DNA of 64,000 bases from Flammeovirga sp. SJP92 (GCF_001583495.1 NZ_LQAQ01000091.1:103599-167598), one strand, 5' to 3'. Counted from the stretch's first letter, positions 23,903 through 33,850 are shown. The notes: generated by a model not told the origin, from the letters alone. Translations and numbers: made by a program.

Positions 23903-26344
23903 TTATGATTTTTTTGTGGTTGTCTTTTTCCTAGTAGTGGTCTTTTTTGCAGTAGTTTTCTTTGCTGCGGTTGTTTTTTTGGCTGCAGTAGCCTTCTTAG
24001 CAGGTTCTTTTTTAGTCGCTGCTGTTTTTTTACCACGTGTTTTAGGTTCAGGAGCTTCTTCTATGATTTTCTTCACCTCTTCATAGGTTAATTCCTTTGC
24101 CTTTTCTTTTAATTCTTTAGGAATTTTGATATTAGCCTTGTTATAAGAAATATAAGGCCCCCATCTTCCATTAAGGATCTGAAGGTTTTCTTCTTCTTCA
24201 AATACCTTGATTAATTTTTCAGCATCAGCTTTTCTTTTTGCAAGGATAAGCTCAATAGCTGTGTCCAATTCAACTGTTTCAGGTGCATATTCCTTACCTA
24301 GAGAAACAAATTTACCATCATGACGGATGTAAGGACCAAAACGGCCAATTGCCACTACAACTACTTTATCTTCAAATTTACCTAATGTTCTTGGCAGTTT
24401 GAATAATTCAAGTGCTTCTTCTAAAGTAATTGTCTCTAAGTATTGACCTTTACGTAATGAAGCGAACTTCTTTTCTTCATCATCCTGCTCCCCAATCTGA
24501 GCAATAGGACCAAAACGACCTAAACGAACAAGGACCTTCTTCCCCGTTGCAGGATCAACTCCCAATTCTTTCTCTGCGTGAGCTTCTGCTCTGTCAGCAT
24601 TTTCTTCTGTATCAACAACTGTATGATGGAAAGGTTTGTAGAATTCACCTAGCATTGACTGCCACTCCAAATTACCGTGAGCAATCTCATCAAACTGTTC
24701 TTCTACTTTTGCTGTGAAAGAATAATCAATAACGTTAGTGAAGTGTTTCACAAGGAAATCATTTACGACCATACCCATGTTGGTTGGGAACAATTTTCCT
24801 TTTTCAGTGCCATATACTTCAGTAAGGTTCTTCTCTGTTACAGCACCATTCTCTAATACAAATTGAGTGTAGTTTCTTTCTTTACCATCTCTTGCTTCCT
24901 TTATTACATACTCTCTTTTTTGGATTGTAGAAATTGTGGGAGCATATGTAGATGGACGCCCAATACCTTTTTCTTCTAACATTTTCACAAGACTAGCTTC
25001 TGTATATCTTGCAGGAGGTCTTGAGAAACGTTGAGTAGCAGACATCACATTTAAAGGCATATCCTGTCCAACAGACAATGGAGGAAGCATACCCTTTGTC
25101 TCTTCATCCTCTTCATGATCATCATCATTTGATTCGATATAAGCTTTTAAGAAACCTTCAAAAATGATAACCTCGCCCTTTGCTACAAACTTTTCAGTTC
25201 TTTTAGCGGTTGTGATTTCAGCAGTCGTTCTCTCTAATTTAGCATCCGCCATTTGAGAAGCTACAGCTCTTTTCCAGATCAAATCATATAACCTTGCCTC
25301 TCTGTTGTCAGAAAGATCAAGTTTGTGATTATTGAAGTTGGTAGGACGAATAGCTTCGTGAGCCTCTTGAGCTCCTTTATTAGAAGTTTTAAAATGCCTT
25401 ACTTGTACGTAATCCTCTCCATACACCGTTGCAATTTCATTCGTAGCTGATTGAATTGCTTCTTCTGAAAGGTTTAAGGAGTCGGTACGCATATATGTAA
25501 TATGTCCCGCTTCATATAATTTTTGAGCAATGGACATAGTTGATGCTACAGAATAACCTAATTTTCTACTTGCTTCTTGTTGAAGTGTAGAAGTTGTAAA
25601 TGGAGGTGCCGGTGTTTTCTTACCTGGTCTGGTCTTGATATCATTGATTTTGAAATCAGCACCTAAACAGTCATTTAAGAATTGCTCCGCCTCATCTTTA
25701 GTGTTGAATTTGGTTGATAATTCAGCTTCTAATGCCTTATTATTACCCAAATCAAATGAGGCCACTACTCTGAAGTAATCTTTCGCCTTAAATGCTTCAA
25801 TCTCTCTTTCTCTCTCTACCACTAATCGAGCAGCTACACTTTGTACACGCCCAGCTGATAAACCTCTTTGGATTTTCTTCCATAAAACTGGAGAAAGTTC
25901 AAAACCCACCAATCGGTCCAAGATCCTTCTGGCTTGTTGAGCATTGACCAGATCAATATCAATAGTTCTAGGAGCTTGGATAGCGGCTTTAATGGCCGTT
26001 TTAGTAATCTCTCTAAAAACTATTCGTTTAGTATCAGCTTCTTTTAATTTAAGGGTCTCTTTAAGGTGCCAAGAAATAGCCTCTCCTTCGCGGTCATCAT
26101 CGGTCGCTAACCATACCATTTCAGCTTCCTTGGATAATTTCTTTAATTCTCTAATTACATCCTTCTTATCAGAAGAAATCTCATAGGTTGGGTTAAAATC
26201 ATGTTCTACATCGATGGCATCATTTCCTTTCTTCAAATCTCGAACATGACCATAGCTTGATCTTACCGTATAATCACCACCTAAATACTTCTCTATAGTC
26301 TTGGCTTTTGCTGGCGATTCGACAATCAGTAAATTCTTAGTCAT
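23903..26344 (-). CDS. topA: DNA topoisomerase I with lysine-rich tail
   Basis: Type IA topoisomerase that relaxes negative supercoils. The 813-aa protein has the Toprim domain (LLIVESPAKAKTIEKYLG and WLATDDDREGEAISWHL, with the catalytic DxD), GRVQSVAARLVVERE, and the active-site Tyr in GHITYMRTDSLNLS near residue 283. C-terminal Topo repeats follow (VRLGRFGPIAQIGE, VAIGRFGPYIRHD, LNGRWGPYIS) but no Cys4 zinc fingers, as in other Bacteroidota. The last about 50 residues are histone-H1-like (repeated AAKKTT/TTRKK), likely a DNA-binding tail. It is divergent from gltA. Confidence 0.97.
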   Translation of the reverse strand: MTKNLLIVESPAKAKTIEKYLGGDYTVRSSYGHVRDLKKGNDAIDVEHDFNPTYEISSDKKDVIRELKKLSKEAEMVWLATDDDREGEAISWHLKETLKLKEADTKRIVFREITKTAIKAAIQAPRTIDIDLVNAQQARRILDRLVGFELSPVLWKKIQRGLSAGRVQSVAARLVVEREREIEAFKAKDYFRVVASFDLGNNKALEAELSTKFNTKDEAEQFLNDCLGADFKINDIKTRPGKKTPAPPFTTSTLQQEASRKLGYSVASTMSIAQKLYEAGHITYMRTDSLNLSEEAIQSATNEIATVYGEDYVQVRHFKTSNKGAQEAHEAIRPTNFNNHKLDLSDNREARLYDLIWKRAVASQMADAKLERTTAEITTAKRTEKFVAKGEVIIFEGFLKAYIESNDDDHEEDEETKGMLPPLSVGQDMPLNVMSATQRFSRPPARYTEASLVKMLEEKGIGRPSTYAPTISTIQKREYVIKEARDGKERNYTQFVLENGAVTEKNLTEVYGTEKGKLFPTNMGMVVNDFLVKHFTNVIDYSFTAKVEEQFDEIAHGNLEWQSMLGEFYKPFHHTVVDTEENADRAEAHAEKELGVDPATGKKVLVRLGRFGPIAQIGEQDDEEKKFASLRKGQYLETITLEEALELFKLPRTLGKFEDKVVVVAIGRFGPYIRHDGKFVSLGKEYAPETVELDTAIELILAKRKADAEKLIKVFEEEENLQILNGRWGPYISYNKANIKIPKELKEKAKELTYEEVKKIIEEAPEPKTRGKKTAATKKEPAKKATAAKKTTAAKKTTAKKTTTRKKTTTKKS

Positions 26345-26699
26345 ATATATAAATAATAATCTCTATTAATTCTTAAAAACAACAGAATGATAAATGGTAT
26401 ATCTCCCGCGCGAAACAACTTATTACAAACTTAAATAAAGATCAAAGAATTTTACGTTTTTATTTTTTTTAGGTTGATTTTAGTTCAAATTACCATTTTT
26501 TAATGATTAATGTCATTTAAATATAAAAAAAATAAATTCTTCTGATTTTTAGCGTATTTAGCGCATATCTGTTGTGAATTACCCCTGTTTTTTTGCAAAA
26601 ACGTAATTTCTGAAATATATTTAGGCATTCAAAACGAGTAGCAATTAGTTTTGGAATGAAACACGTGCGAAAATAAAGAATAATTAACACTTTTTAGTT
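26345..26699. promoter_or_regulatory. Divergent promoter region of topA and gltA
   Basis: This 355-bp AT-rich stretch shows no coding potential. It holds a candidate minus-strand -7 box TAAGTTTG (26426-26433) for topA, a plus-strand box TAGTTTTG (26646-26653) for gltA, and a perfect palindrome TTTTTGCAAAAA near 26588. No clear -33 TTG is paired with either box. Confidence 0.4.
26646..26653 (+). promoter_or_regulatory. Candidate gltA -7 promoter box
   Basis: TAGTTTTG matches the Bacteroidota -7 consensus TANNTTTG and lies 47 bp before the first possible start codon of gltA. The -33 element is weak (TTTAGG near 26620). Confidence 0.4.
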
Positions 26700-28034
26700 A
26701 TGCAAGAAGTAGAACTTGACCACAACAAACCTCAAACAAATTCCGACAAAAACATGGATGAAAAGACAGCGCAATTAACATATGCTGGTAACACTTATGA
26801 CTTACCAGTTATCAAAGGTTCAGAAGACGAAATTGGTGTTGACATCAGTAAGCTTCGTGCTCAGAGTGGATTAATCACTTTGGATGTAGGATTCAAAAAT
26901 ACAGGTTCTACAACAAGTGACATTACTTTCCTTGATGGAGAGAAAGGTATCTTAAGATATAGAGGATATTCTATTGAAGACCTTTGTGAGCATTCTACTT
27001 TCTCAGAAGTTGCATACTTATTGATCAACGGAGAATTACCCACTGCCCAAGAATTCGACAAGTTCAAAACAGACATTTCTCGCCACACATTAGTTCACGA
27101 AAATGTAAGAAAGATCTTTGATGGTTTCCCAGCAGATGCTCACCCTATGGGAGTTTTATCTTCATTGGTAACTTCATTAACAGCTTTCCACCCTGAATCA
27201 TTAGATCCTAACAGAGATCACAAAATGGTTGACTTAACAATTCATAGATTGATTGCTAAGCTTCCTACGTTAGCTTCATGGGTATACAAGAAAAGCATTG
27301 GGCATCCTCTAATGTATCCTGAAAACAAGTTAAGCTATATTGAAAACTTCATGAAAATGATGTTCGGCTTACCTGTTGAAGATTATGATATCGATCCAGT
27401 ATTAGTAGATGCATTAGACAAATTATTAATCTTACACGCAGATCACGAGCAAAACTGTTCTGCAGCTACAGTAAGAGTTGTAGGTTCTTCTCAAGCGTCT
27501 TTATATGTTGCAATTGCAGCAGGTATCAACGCTCTTTGGGGTCCTCTTCACGGTGGAGCTAACCAAGCAGTAATTGAGATGTTAGAAGACATCCACGCTA
27601 ATGGTGGAGATGTAGATAAATTTATCGCAAAAGCTAAAGATCCAAATGATCCGTTCCGTTTAATGGGATTCGGTCATAGAGTTTACAAAAACTTTGATCC
27701 AAGAGCGAAAATCATCAAGAAGCACGCAGATGCTGTACTTGATAAATTAGGTATCAATGACCCTCTTCTTGAAATCGCTAAAGGTTTAGAGGAAAAAGCA
27801 TTGAATGACGAATATTTCCAACAAAGAAAATTATATCCGAACGTGGATTTCTATTCTGGAATTATTTACAAAGCAATGGGCTTCCCAACAGAGATGTTTA
27901 CAGTACTATTTGCTTTAGGTCGTCTTCCAGGTTGGATTGCACAATGGAAAGAGTCAAGAAACTTAGGACAACCAATTTCTCGTCCTCGTCAGGTTTATAC
28001 TGGTGCTGTTGCAAGACCTTATCCAACAAAATAA
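26700..28034 (+). CDS. gltA: Citrate synthase
   Basis: Citrate synthase condenses oxaloacetate and acetyl-CoA. Motifs: LDVGFKNTGSTTSDITFLDGEKGILRYRGY near the N-terminus, the catalytic His in WGPLHGGANQAVIEML, GFGHRVYKNFDPRAKI with the second His, and the Asp region NVDFYSGIIYKAMG. The longest frame gives 444 aa; the internal ATG at 26754 (MDEKTAQLTYAG) gives 426 aa, close to the usual bacterial length, so the true start may be that one. The 18-residue extension is polar and shows no targeting features. A strong terminator follows. Confidence 0.96.
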   Translation: MQEVELDHNKPQTNSDKNMDEKTAQLTYAGNTYDLPVIKGSEDEIGVDISKLRAQSGLITLDVGFKNTGSTTSDITFLDGEKGILRYRGYSIEDLCEHSTFSEVAYLLINGELPTAQEFDKFKTDISRHTLVHENVRKIFDGFPADAHPMGVLSSLVTSLTAFHPESLDPNRDHKMVDLTIHRLIAKLPTLASWVYKKSIGHPLMYPENKLSYIENFMKMMFGLPVEDYDIDPVLVDALDKLLILHADHEQNCSAATVRVVGSSQASLYVAIAAGINALWGPLHGGANQAVIEMLEDIHANGGDVDKFIAKAKDPNDPFRLMGFGHRVYKNFDPRAKIIKKHADAVLDKLGINDPLLEIAKGLEEKALNDEYFQQRKLYPNVDFYSGIIYKAMGFPTEMFTVLFALGRLPGWIAQWKESRNLGQPISRPRQVYTGAVARPYPTK

Positions 28035-28056
28035 TATTTGAAAGAAATTCTTTCAG

Positions 28057-28087
28057 AAAAGCCATCAGAAATGATGGCTTTTTTTTC
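28057..28087 (+). terminator. Terminator of gltA
   Basis: AAGCCATCA and TGATGGCTT surround a GAAA tetraloop and are followed by seven or more T. The FadL-like gene starts 27 bp after it. Confidence 0.92.
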
Positions 28088-28113
28088 TGTTCTTTTTCGT
28101 CTATTTTTAAGAC

Positions 28114-29511
28114 ATGATCCAACTCTATTCAATCTTTATTTTCTTTCTATTGTTCGCTTCAATCACTCCTACTTTTGCTCAAGGAAATTTTTATTGGCAA
28201 CAACAACAAGGTGCAAATGGTAATTTGCTTGGTGGTTCTCTAGCTTCTGGTGCCACTGACAATAGTGCCATTTACTATAACCCTGGATCATTAGCATTTA
28301 CAGAAACTCCTAATGTTTCTTTTACGTCAGACCTTTTGAGTTATACTTTTTTTAATATTAAAAATGGTGCTGGTCAGGGGATTGACTTAAAAGGAAATCA
28401 ATTTGAAACTAAACCTCAGATGATTTCAGGAACGGCGTTCAATTTAAAGAAAAGGCATTTTAAGGTTACTTATGCCATCATTAATTTATTGAATAATAAA
28501 AGCGAATATACAAGTTCTAACCAAGGACAAATACCAAATACTAATGATTATTACGAAGGCTATTTTAATTATAAAAGCCAATTAAGAAATGATAGAATTG
28601 CAATAGGAACAACGTACAGATTGAGCGAGTCCATTGGTATTGGTATCACCCACTTTATCGATATAAAAGGTTCAGAATTGACAAATATAACCAATGAAAC
28701 TTGGGTACGAGACAACACTATAACAAACTATAGTAACGATTATAAAAATCTCAGATTTAATCAAGTTTCTTTATTATGGAAAATAGGAATTGCATGGCAT
28801 TATAATGAAAAACTGAACATTGGTTTTAACTTTGAAACTCCCGATATCAATCTTCGCTTTTTATCTAAATCTAATTCAAGAAGAGTGATTGAAACTTTAG
28901 ATACCACCGGAGAAGTATTAAAAGAAGTAAGTGATCAGGAGAAAGTCTATTCGAACTATAAATTACCAATTACAGCTGAACTGAATTTAGGATATACAAC
29001 AAGGAAAACAGAATATTCAGCAAGGATTGGTTTTTTCAGTGGAGTAAAAAAATATGGAATCTTAGAATTAAAGCCTGAAAACTCCATCTTCACTTCAAAT
29101 GATGATTCTTTTAGTCAATATTTTGTCGCTAATAAACCAATTACAAACATCGCTGTAGGTGTAAAACATAGAATAGTAGAAGATGTCAATATTTTAACAG
29201 GTTTTCGAACTGATTTCAATTTTTTGGATTTAGAAAATATTGATCCTATTAAAGATAATAGGTTGTCTTTTGACTATTGGGATTTGTATCATGTATCGGC
29301 TGGCTTTGAATGGTTTGGACCAAGGTTTAATATTATAGCGGGATTGGTTTGTGATATGGGTTTTTCTGAAAATGACACACAAATAACAAACCTTACAGCA
29401 AGACCTTATTCTGAGATATTTGATCGAAAAACAAATACAAGCACTACTTATCTTCAGTTTAATTTAATACTGGGCATCACCTATCATTTCAAAGATCGCA
29501 CACAGTTATAA
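28114..29511 (+). CDS. FadL/OmpP1-like outer-membrane transport protein
   Basis: A 465-aa outer-membrane barrel protein with signal peptide MIQLYSIFIFFLLFASITPTFAQ. Just after cleavage, GGSLASGATDNSAIYYNPGSLAFTE matches the FadL/TodX hatch signature (asn-pro-x-x-leu). Many amphipathic strands with alternating aromatic residues follow, ending in a terminal strand (LQFNLILGITYHF). Family members let hydrophobic compounds such as fatty acids diffuse across the outer membrane. The substrate here is unknown. It sits between the gltA terminator and the BNR-protein gene, which has its own promoter-like sequence. Confidence 0.82.
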   Translation: MIQLYSIFIFFLLFASITPTFAQGNFYWQQQQGANGNLLGGSLASGATDNSAIYYNPGSLAFTETPNVSFTSDLLSYTFFNIKNGAGQGIDLKGNQFETKPQMISGTAFNLKKRHFKVTYAIINLLNNKSEYTSSNQGQIPNTNDYYEGYFNYKSQLRNDRIAIGTTYRLSESIGIGITHFIDIKGSELTNITNETWVRDNTITNYSNDYKNLRFNQVSLLWKIGIAWHYNEKLNIGFNFETPDINLRFLSKSNSRRVIETLDTTGEVLKEVSDQEKVYSNYKLPITAELNLGYTTRKTEYSARIGFFSGVKKYGILELKPENSIFTSNDDSFSQYFVANKPITNIAVGVKHRIVEDVNILTGFRTDFNFLDLENIDPIKDNRLSFDYWDLYHVSAGFEWFGPRFNIIAGLVCDMGFSENDTQITNLTARPYSEIFDRKTNTSTTYLQFNLILGITYHFKDRTQL

Positions 29512-29529
29512 TATGCTACAAATTATGAA

Positions 29530-29559
29530 TTGAACTTTTATAACATTCTATTATATTTA
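29530..29559 (+). promoter_or_regulatory. Candidate promoter of the BNR-repeat protein gene
   Basis: TTG at 29530-29532 and TATATTTA at 29552-29559 are spaced 19 bp apart, close to the Bacteroidota -33 TTG / -7 TANNTTTG arrangement (last base deviates). The start codon lies 31 bp downstream. Confidence 0.42.
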
Positions 29560-29589
29560 ACTTATATCAATTCAATTTAAATATTCAAC

Positions 29590-32502
29590 ATGAAAAAAAC
29601 TTATACTCAAAGTTTACTTCTGAGTTTGTTTGTTGCATTAGCCTCTTCTTTTACAACAAATGCTCAAGAAACAAACAAGAGCAGACTTCCTGAATTCGAA
29701 AAACATCAAAAGCTCAACAAAAACTCCTATTTAAAAAATATCCCATTTAGGAATGTAGGCCCAACGGTGATGAGTGGTCGTGTAACTGACCTTGATGTAA
29801 ACCCTCAAAATCCTAATGAGTTTTATGTGGCTTATGCTTCAAGTGGTTTATGGCATTCTATCACTTCAGGAGTAGACTTCTCTCCTATTTTTGATCATGA
29901 GGCTACTATGACAATTGGTGACGTGGTGGTAAATTGGAATTCGGATAAGAAAACAATTTGGGTAGGTACTGGAGAAAACAACTCGAGCCGTTCTAGTTAT
30001 GCAGGTCTTGGAGTTTACAAATCGGAAGATAATGGTAAAACTTGGGAACATGCTGGTTTAGAAAACACACAGCACATTGGTAGAATTGTTTTACACCCTA
30101 AAAGTGAAAATACATTATGGGTAGCTTCCATCGGAAATTTATATTCTAAAGATGAAAACCGAGGTGTTTATAAATCAACAGATGGTGGAGTTACTTGGGA
30201 TAAAACACTATTTATTTCAGATAGTACAGGCGTAATTGATTTAATTATTGATCCTAAAAATCCTGATATTTTGTATGCATCAGCTTGGGAAAGAACACGT
30301 AAAGCTTGGAACTTTAAAGCATCAGGTAAAGAATCTGGCATTTATAAATCCATTGATGGAGGAACTACTTGGAAAAGAATTACAAATGAAAAATCAGGTT
30401 TTCCTTCCTCTGAAGGTGTTGGAAGAATTGGCTTAGCAATTTCAAGTCAGAATTCTGACTTATTATATGCCTATTTGGATAATCAAGATCCAAAAGAAAA
30501 GCAGAAAGATAAGGAAAAACTACCGCTAACAAGAGAACAATTGAAAAGTATCTCTTCTGAAGATTTTCTTGCCCAAGCAGACGAAAATATAGACAGGTAT
30601 TTAGACCATTATAATTTTCCTAAGGCATATACTTCTAAGTCCATAAAAAAAGACATTAAAAAAGGGAAATATAAACCAATTGCACTTGTGGACTACTTGG
30701 GTGACGCTGAAGATGATCTATTTAATACAGAGATAAAAGGTGCAGAGGTGTATCAATCTAAAGATGGAGGCAAGACTTGGAAAAAGACACACAGCAATCA
30801 TTTAGATAGAGTGGTATATACATTTGGTTACTATTTTGGAAATATCCGTGTGAGTCCTCAAGATGATCAAACGTTATACATTCTTGGTGTTCCAGTATTA
30901 AAATCAACGGATGGCGGTAAAACTTGGAAAGACAAGGGAGATCCTAACGTTCACGTTGATCATCATGCTTTATGGATTAATCCTAAAAATCAAGAACACA
31001 TTGTTTTAGGAAATGACGGAGGCATCAATATCTCTTATGATGGAGGTGATACTTATTTCAAAGCGAACTCAATTCCTGTGGGACAATTCTACGCTGTAAA
31101 CGTGGATATGGCAGAACCTTATAATATCTATGGCGGTCTTCAGGATAATGGCGTTTGGGTAGGTTCTTCTAAATCAAAAATTGATAGAGGATGGCAGAAC
31201 TCAGGGAAATATCCTTTCCAAGAAATCATGGGTGGTGATGGTATGCAAATCGGTGTTGATACAAGAGATAATGAAACTGTTTACACAGGTTATCAATTCG
31301 GTAATTACTATAGAATTAACACGAAGAAAGGCGTTGAAAAATATATCACACCAAAACATGATTTAAGTGAGAAACCTCTACGCTGGAACTGGCAATCACC
31401 TCTTCAGGTATCAAGTCATAATGAAGATATTATCTATTTTGGATCAAATCGTTTTCATAGATCAATGAATAAAGGGGAAGAATTTGAAGCACTTTCAGAT
31501 GATTTAACGAACAAGGGAATAAAAGGAAATGTACCTTATGGAACTCTAACTACAATTTCAGAGTCTCCTATTCAATTTGGTTTGATTTATACAGGTTCTG
31601 ATGATGGTAAAATATTCGTTTCTGAAGATGTTGGAGCTAGTTGGAAAGATATTTCAAATGGTTTGCCTGAAGGTTTGTGGGTTAGTAGAGTCATTGCGTC
31701 AAAATATGATTTAAATACCGTTATTGTTTCTTTAAACGGTTACAGGAACGATGATTTTAATGCTTATCTCTATTCTTCAAATGACAGAGGAAAAACTTGG
31801 AAAAAGTTAGGCACAGATTTACCACTCGAACCTATTAACGTGGTAAAGGAAGATCCAAATAATGAAGATATACTTTATATAGGGACTGACAATGGACTTT
31901 ATGCTTCATATGATAAAGGAACATCTTTTATGATTTTAGGGAACCTTCCAAATGTTGCAGTTCATGATTTGGTAGTTCACCCAAGAGAAAATGAAATTGT
32001 AGTAGGGACTCATGGTAGAGCAATCTATGTTGGAGACCTTTCCATTAGTCAAACTTTCAAAAAATCTGACTTTGAAACACCATTAAAAGTATTTTCGATT
32101 AATGAGGTTACAGAAAACTCAAAATGGGGAATGATTGAAGGTTATTTTGAATGGGGAGAACCTATAGAAAGTAAAGTTCAGATTCCTATTTACAACAAGT
32201 CCGAAGGGACTATTACGATCAATATCTTGTTGGGAGATAAGATTTTAAAAACGTTCTCAATTGATGTAGAAAAAGGTTTTAATTATATTGATTACAATCT
32301 TTCTATTGATACTAAAAATAAAAAAGTATTTGAGAAAGCGCTAAATATTGAATTAAAAGAGACGGACAATAAAATCAATTATCTTAAACCTGGTCAGTAT
32401 ACTGTAAGTGTTTCAATGGGTAATAACAAAGTAAAAGGTTCTTTGACCGTTAAGGAAAAAGAAGAACCTTATAAAAGAGTAAAAAAGAAAAAGATACCTT
32501 AA
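29590..32502 (+). CDS. Secreted BNR/VPS10 (sortilin)-like repeat protein
   Basis: A 970-aa exported protein (signal peptide MKKTYTQSLLLSLFVALASSFTTNAQ). It holds at least nine BNR-type Asp-box motifs (SEDNGKTW, STDGGVTW, SIDGGTTW, SKDGGKTW, STDGGKTW, SYDGGDTY, SEDVGASW, SNDRGKTW and SYDKGTSF), which mark the blades of two beta-propellers, as in sortilin VPS10 domains and some glycosidases. HVDHHALWINP and GLQDNGVW are typical of this Bacteroidota family. A beta-sandwich-like C-terminus ends RVKKKKIP with no type IX sorting domain, so it probably stays periplasmic or envelope-bound. No catalytic assignment can be made. Confidence 0.85.
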   Translation: MKKTYTQSLLLSLFVALASSFTTNAQETNKSRLPEFEKHQKLNKNSYLKNIPFRNVGPTVMSGRVTDLDVNPQNPNEFYVAYASSGLWHSITSGVDFSPIFDHEATMTIGDVVVNWNSDKKTIWVGTGENNSSRSSYAGLGVYKSEDNGKTWEHAGLENTQHIGRIVLHPKSENTLWVASIGNLYSKDENRGVYKSTDGGVTWDKTLFISDSTGVIDLIIDPKNPDILYASAWERTRKAWNFKASGKESGIYKSIDGGTTWKRITNEKSGFPSSEGVGRIGLAISSQNSDLLYAYLDNQDPKEKQKDKEKLPLTREQLKSISSEDFLAQADENIDRYLDHYNFPKAYTSKSIKKDIKKGKYKPIALVDYLGDAEDDLFNTEIKGAEVYQSKDGGKTWKKTHSNHLDRVVYTFGYYFGNIRVSPQDDQTLYILGVPVLKSTDGGKTWKDKGDPNVHVDHHALWINPKNQEHIVLGNDGGINISYDGGDTYFKANSIPVGQFYAVNVDMAEPYNIYGGLQDNGVWVGSSKSKIDRGWQNSGKYPFQEIMGGDGMQIGVDTRDNETVYTGYQFGNYYRINTKKGVEKYITPKHDLSEKPLRWNWQSPLQVSSHNEDIIYFGSNRFHRSMNKGEEFEALSDDLTNKGIKGNVPYGTLTTISESPIQFGLIYTGSDDGKIFVSEDVGASWKDISNGLPEGLWVSRVIASKYDLNTVIVSLNGYRNDDFNAYLYSSNDRGKTWKKLGTDLPLEPINVVKEDPNNEDILYIGTDNGLYASYDKGTSFMILGNLPNVAVHDLVVHPRENEIVVGTHGRAIYVGDLSISQTFKKSDFETPLKVFSINEVTENSKWGMIEGYFEWGEPIESKVQIPIYNKSEGTITINILLGDKILKTFSIDVEKGFNYIDYNLSIDTKNKKVFEKALNIELKETDNKINYLKPGQYTVSVSMGNNKVKGSLTVKEKEEPYKRVKKKKIP

Positions 32503-32520
32503 TCAAATTCTTCCAAAAAG

Positions 32521-32563
32521 AAAAATGCTCCATTGTAGTCAAAGCTACAGTGGAGCATTTTTT
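32521..32563. terminator. Bidirectional terminator between the BNR gene and DUF983 gene
   Basis: AAAAATGCTCCATTGTAG (32521-32538) pairs with CTACAGTGGAGCATTTTTT (32544-32562) with one mismatch, giving a stem of about 17 bp flanked by A and T tracts. Its end overlaps the stop codon of the DUF983 gene. Confidence 0.92.
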
Positions 32564-32930
32564 AATTTCCCTTATAATCTATACCTCCAAATAAATGAAG
32601 ATAAATAGACCTGGATAATCTGAATGTAAACGGTAGTAATACAATCATAGGTATTACTGCCATGATGATATAGGTGATTGTATCTTCAGGTTTAATTAAT
32701 ACTGCTGTAATTACAAGCATCACAAACATAAGAGCTACATTAATTCCATAGCTCACATACATTGCTCCTATATAGAAACCTGTCTCAGGTTCAAGGTTGG
32801 CATTACATTTTGTACATCTGTGATTAATTTGATTGAATTTGAGAGATAAAGCTGAATTTGTAAAAAGATTACCTTCTCTGCATTGAGGGCATTTCTTTTG
32901 TACGATAGCTTGAAGCTTACTTTTACTCAT
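32562..32930 (-). CDS. DUF983 family membrane protein
   Basis: A 122-aa protein with N-terminal zinc-ribbon Cys pairs (CPQC and CTKC, residues about 14-42), the family motif ETGFYIGAMYVSYG, and two membrane helices (VALMFVMLVITAVLI and YIIMAVIPMIVLLPFTF). DUF983 proteins are widespread and uncharacterised. It lies 9 bp downstream of ftsE in an apparent operon: 67-aa gene, ftsE, DUF983. Confidence 0.92.
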   Translation of the reverse strand: MSKSKLQAIVQKKCPQCREGNLFTNSALSLKFNQINHRCTKCNANLEPETGFYIGAMYVSYGINVALMFVMLVITAVLIKPEDTITYIIMAVIPMIVLLPFTFRLSRSIYLHLFGGIDYKGN

Positions 32931-32939
32931 GTTTAGGAT

Positions 32940-33644
32940 TTAAGTTAAGTCAAGTTTTTGTTGAACCTGCTCTTTTGAGATATCCTTAATGTTCCCCTCT
33001 TCGCATATCAAAGCTCGCTCTGGATTGAGCCTTAAAAATGAATGCTGATGAGTTGCCATTATGATACTGGTTCCACTTTCATTTATTTCTTTAAATAAGT
33101 CGAGAATAGCACGTGATACTTTCGGGTCTAAATTTCCCGTAGGTTCGTCTGCTATAATCAAGTCTGGGTCATTGACTAATGCCCTTGCAATGGCAACTCT
33201 CTGCTGTTCTCCACCAGACAGTTGATGAGGCATTTTTTCTTTAGTCAATTTAGGAAGGTTTACCTTTTCAAGAAGTTCATCTACCTTGTTATTCATTTTC
33301 TGTTGACTCTTCCAACCTGTAGCTTTCATCACAAAGAGAAGGTTTTCTTCTACAGATCTGTCCGTAAGAAGTTCAAAGTCTTGGAAAATGACACCAACGG
33401 ATCTTCTCAAGAAAGGTATATCTTTCTTATTGAGATCATTTACTTGGAAGTCATTGACTCTAACAACACCCGCTGTGGGGTAAAGATCAGCATATAAAAG
33501 ACGCAACAAAGTAGATTTACCACTACCTGTTGTTCCCAATAAATATATAAACTCACCTCTCGCGATATCGAAGTTGATATTTTTAAGAATGACAGCACCC
33601 TCAAAAGTGACTTTGACATCTCGAATTGTTACAATTTGATCCAT
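32940..33644 (-). CDS. ftsE: FtsE-like ABC transporter ATP-binding protein
   Basis: A 234-aa ABC ATPase: Walker A GTTGSGKST (residues about 33-41), Q-loop VIFQDFELLTDRSVEENL, signature LSGGEQQRVAIARAL, Walker B DLIIADEPTGNLDP and H-loop ATHQHSF. The Q-loop and overall shape are those of FtsE, which with FtsX controls peptidoglycan hydrolases during division. ftsX is not adjacent; in its place are DUF983 downstream and a 67-aa gene 2 bp upstream. Separate ftsE and ftsX genes appear common in Bacteroidota, which I recall but could not check. Confidence 0.88.
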   Translation of the reverse strand: MDQIVTIRDVKVTFEGAVILKNINFDIARGEFIYLLGTTGSGKSTLLRLLYADLYPTAGVVRVNDFQVNDLNKKDIPFLRRSVGVIFQDFELLTDRSVEENLLFVMKATGWKSQQKMNNKVDELLEKVNLPKLTKEKMPHQLSGGEQQRVAIARALVNDPDLIIADEPTGNLDPKVSRAILDLFKEINESGTSIIMATHQHSFLRLNPERALICEEGNIKDISKEQVQQKLDLT

Positions 33645-33646
33645 TT

Positions 33647-33850
33647 TTAGATTTCTAGTTTTTGAATTTTACCAAAAGGTAGTTGTTCTATCACTGCTTT
33701 TAGAGCTTCTTCTTTTCCTTCAAGACCATACTTTTCAAGTTTAGTTAAAGGTCTATCTGCTCTAAAATAAGCTATCAAGACGAAATCTTCGTCTCTAAGT
33801 TGAATGTAGTTCGGAATTTTGGCTTTGCCTTTTACTTTAATAATATACAT
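33647..33850 (-). CDS. Conserved small protein upstream of ftsE
   Basis: A 67-aa protein ending 2 bp before the ftsE start, so translationally coupled. The sequence MYIIKVKGKAKIPNYIQLRDEDFVLIAYFRADRP is beta-rich, and the C-terminus (EEALKAVIEQLPFGKIQKLEI) is a helix and strand. There are no Cys, membrane helix or signal peptide. I do not recognise the family. Tight coupling to ftsE suggests a function with it, which is inference. Confidence 0.75.
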   Translation of the reverse strand: MYIIKVKGKAKIPNYIQLRDEDFVLIAYFRADRPLTKLEKYGLEGKEEALKAVIEQLPFGKIQKLEI

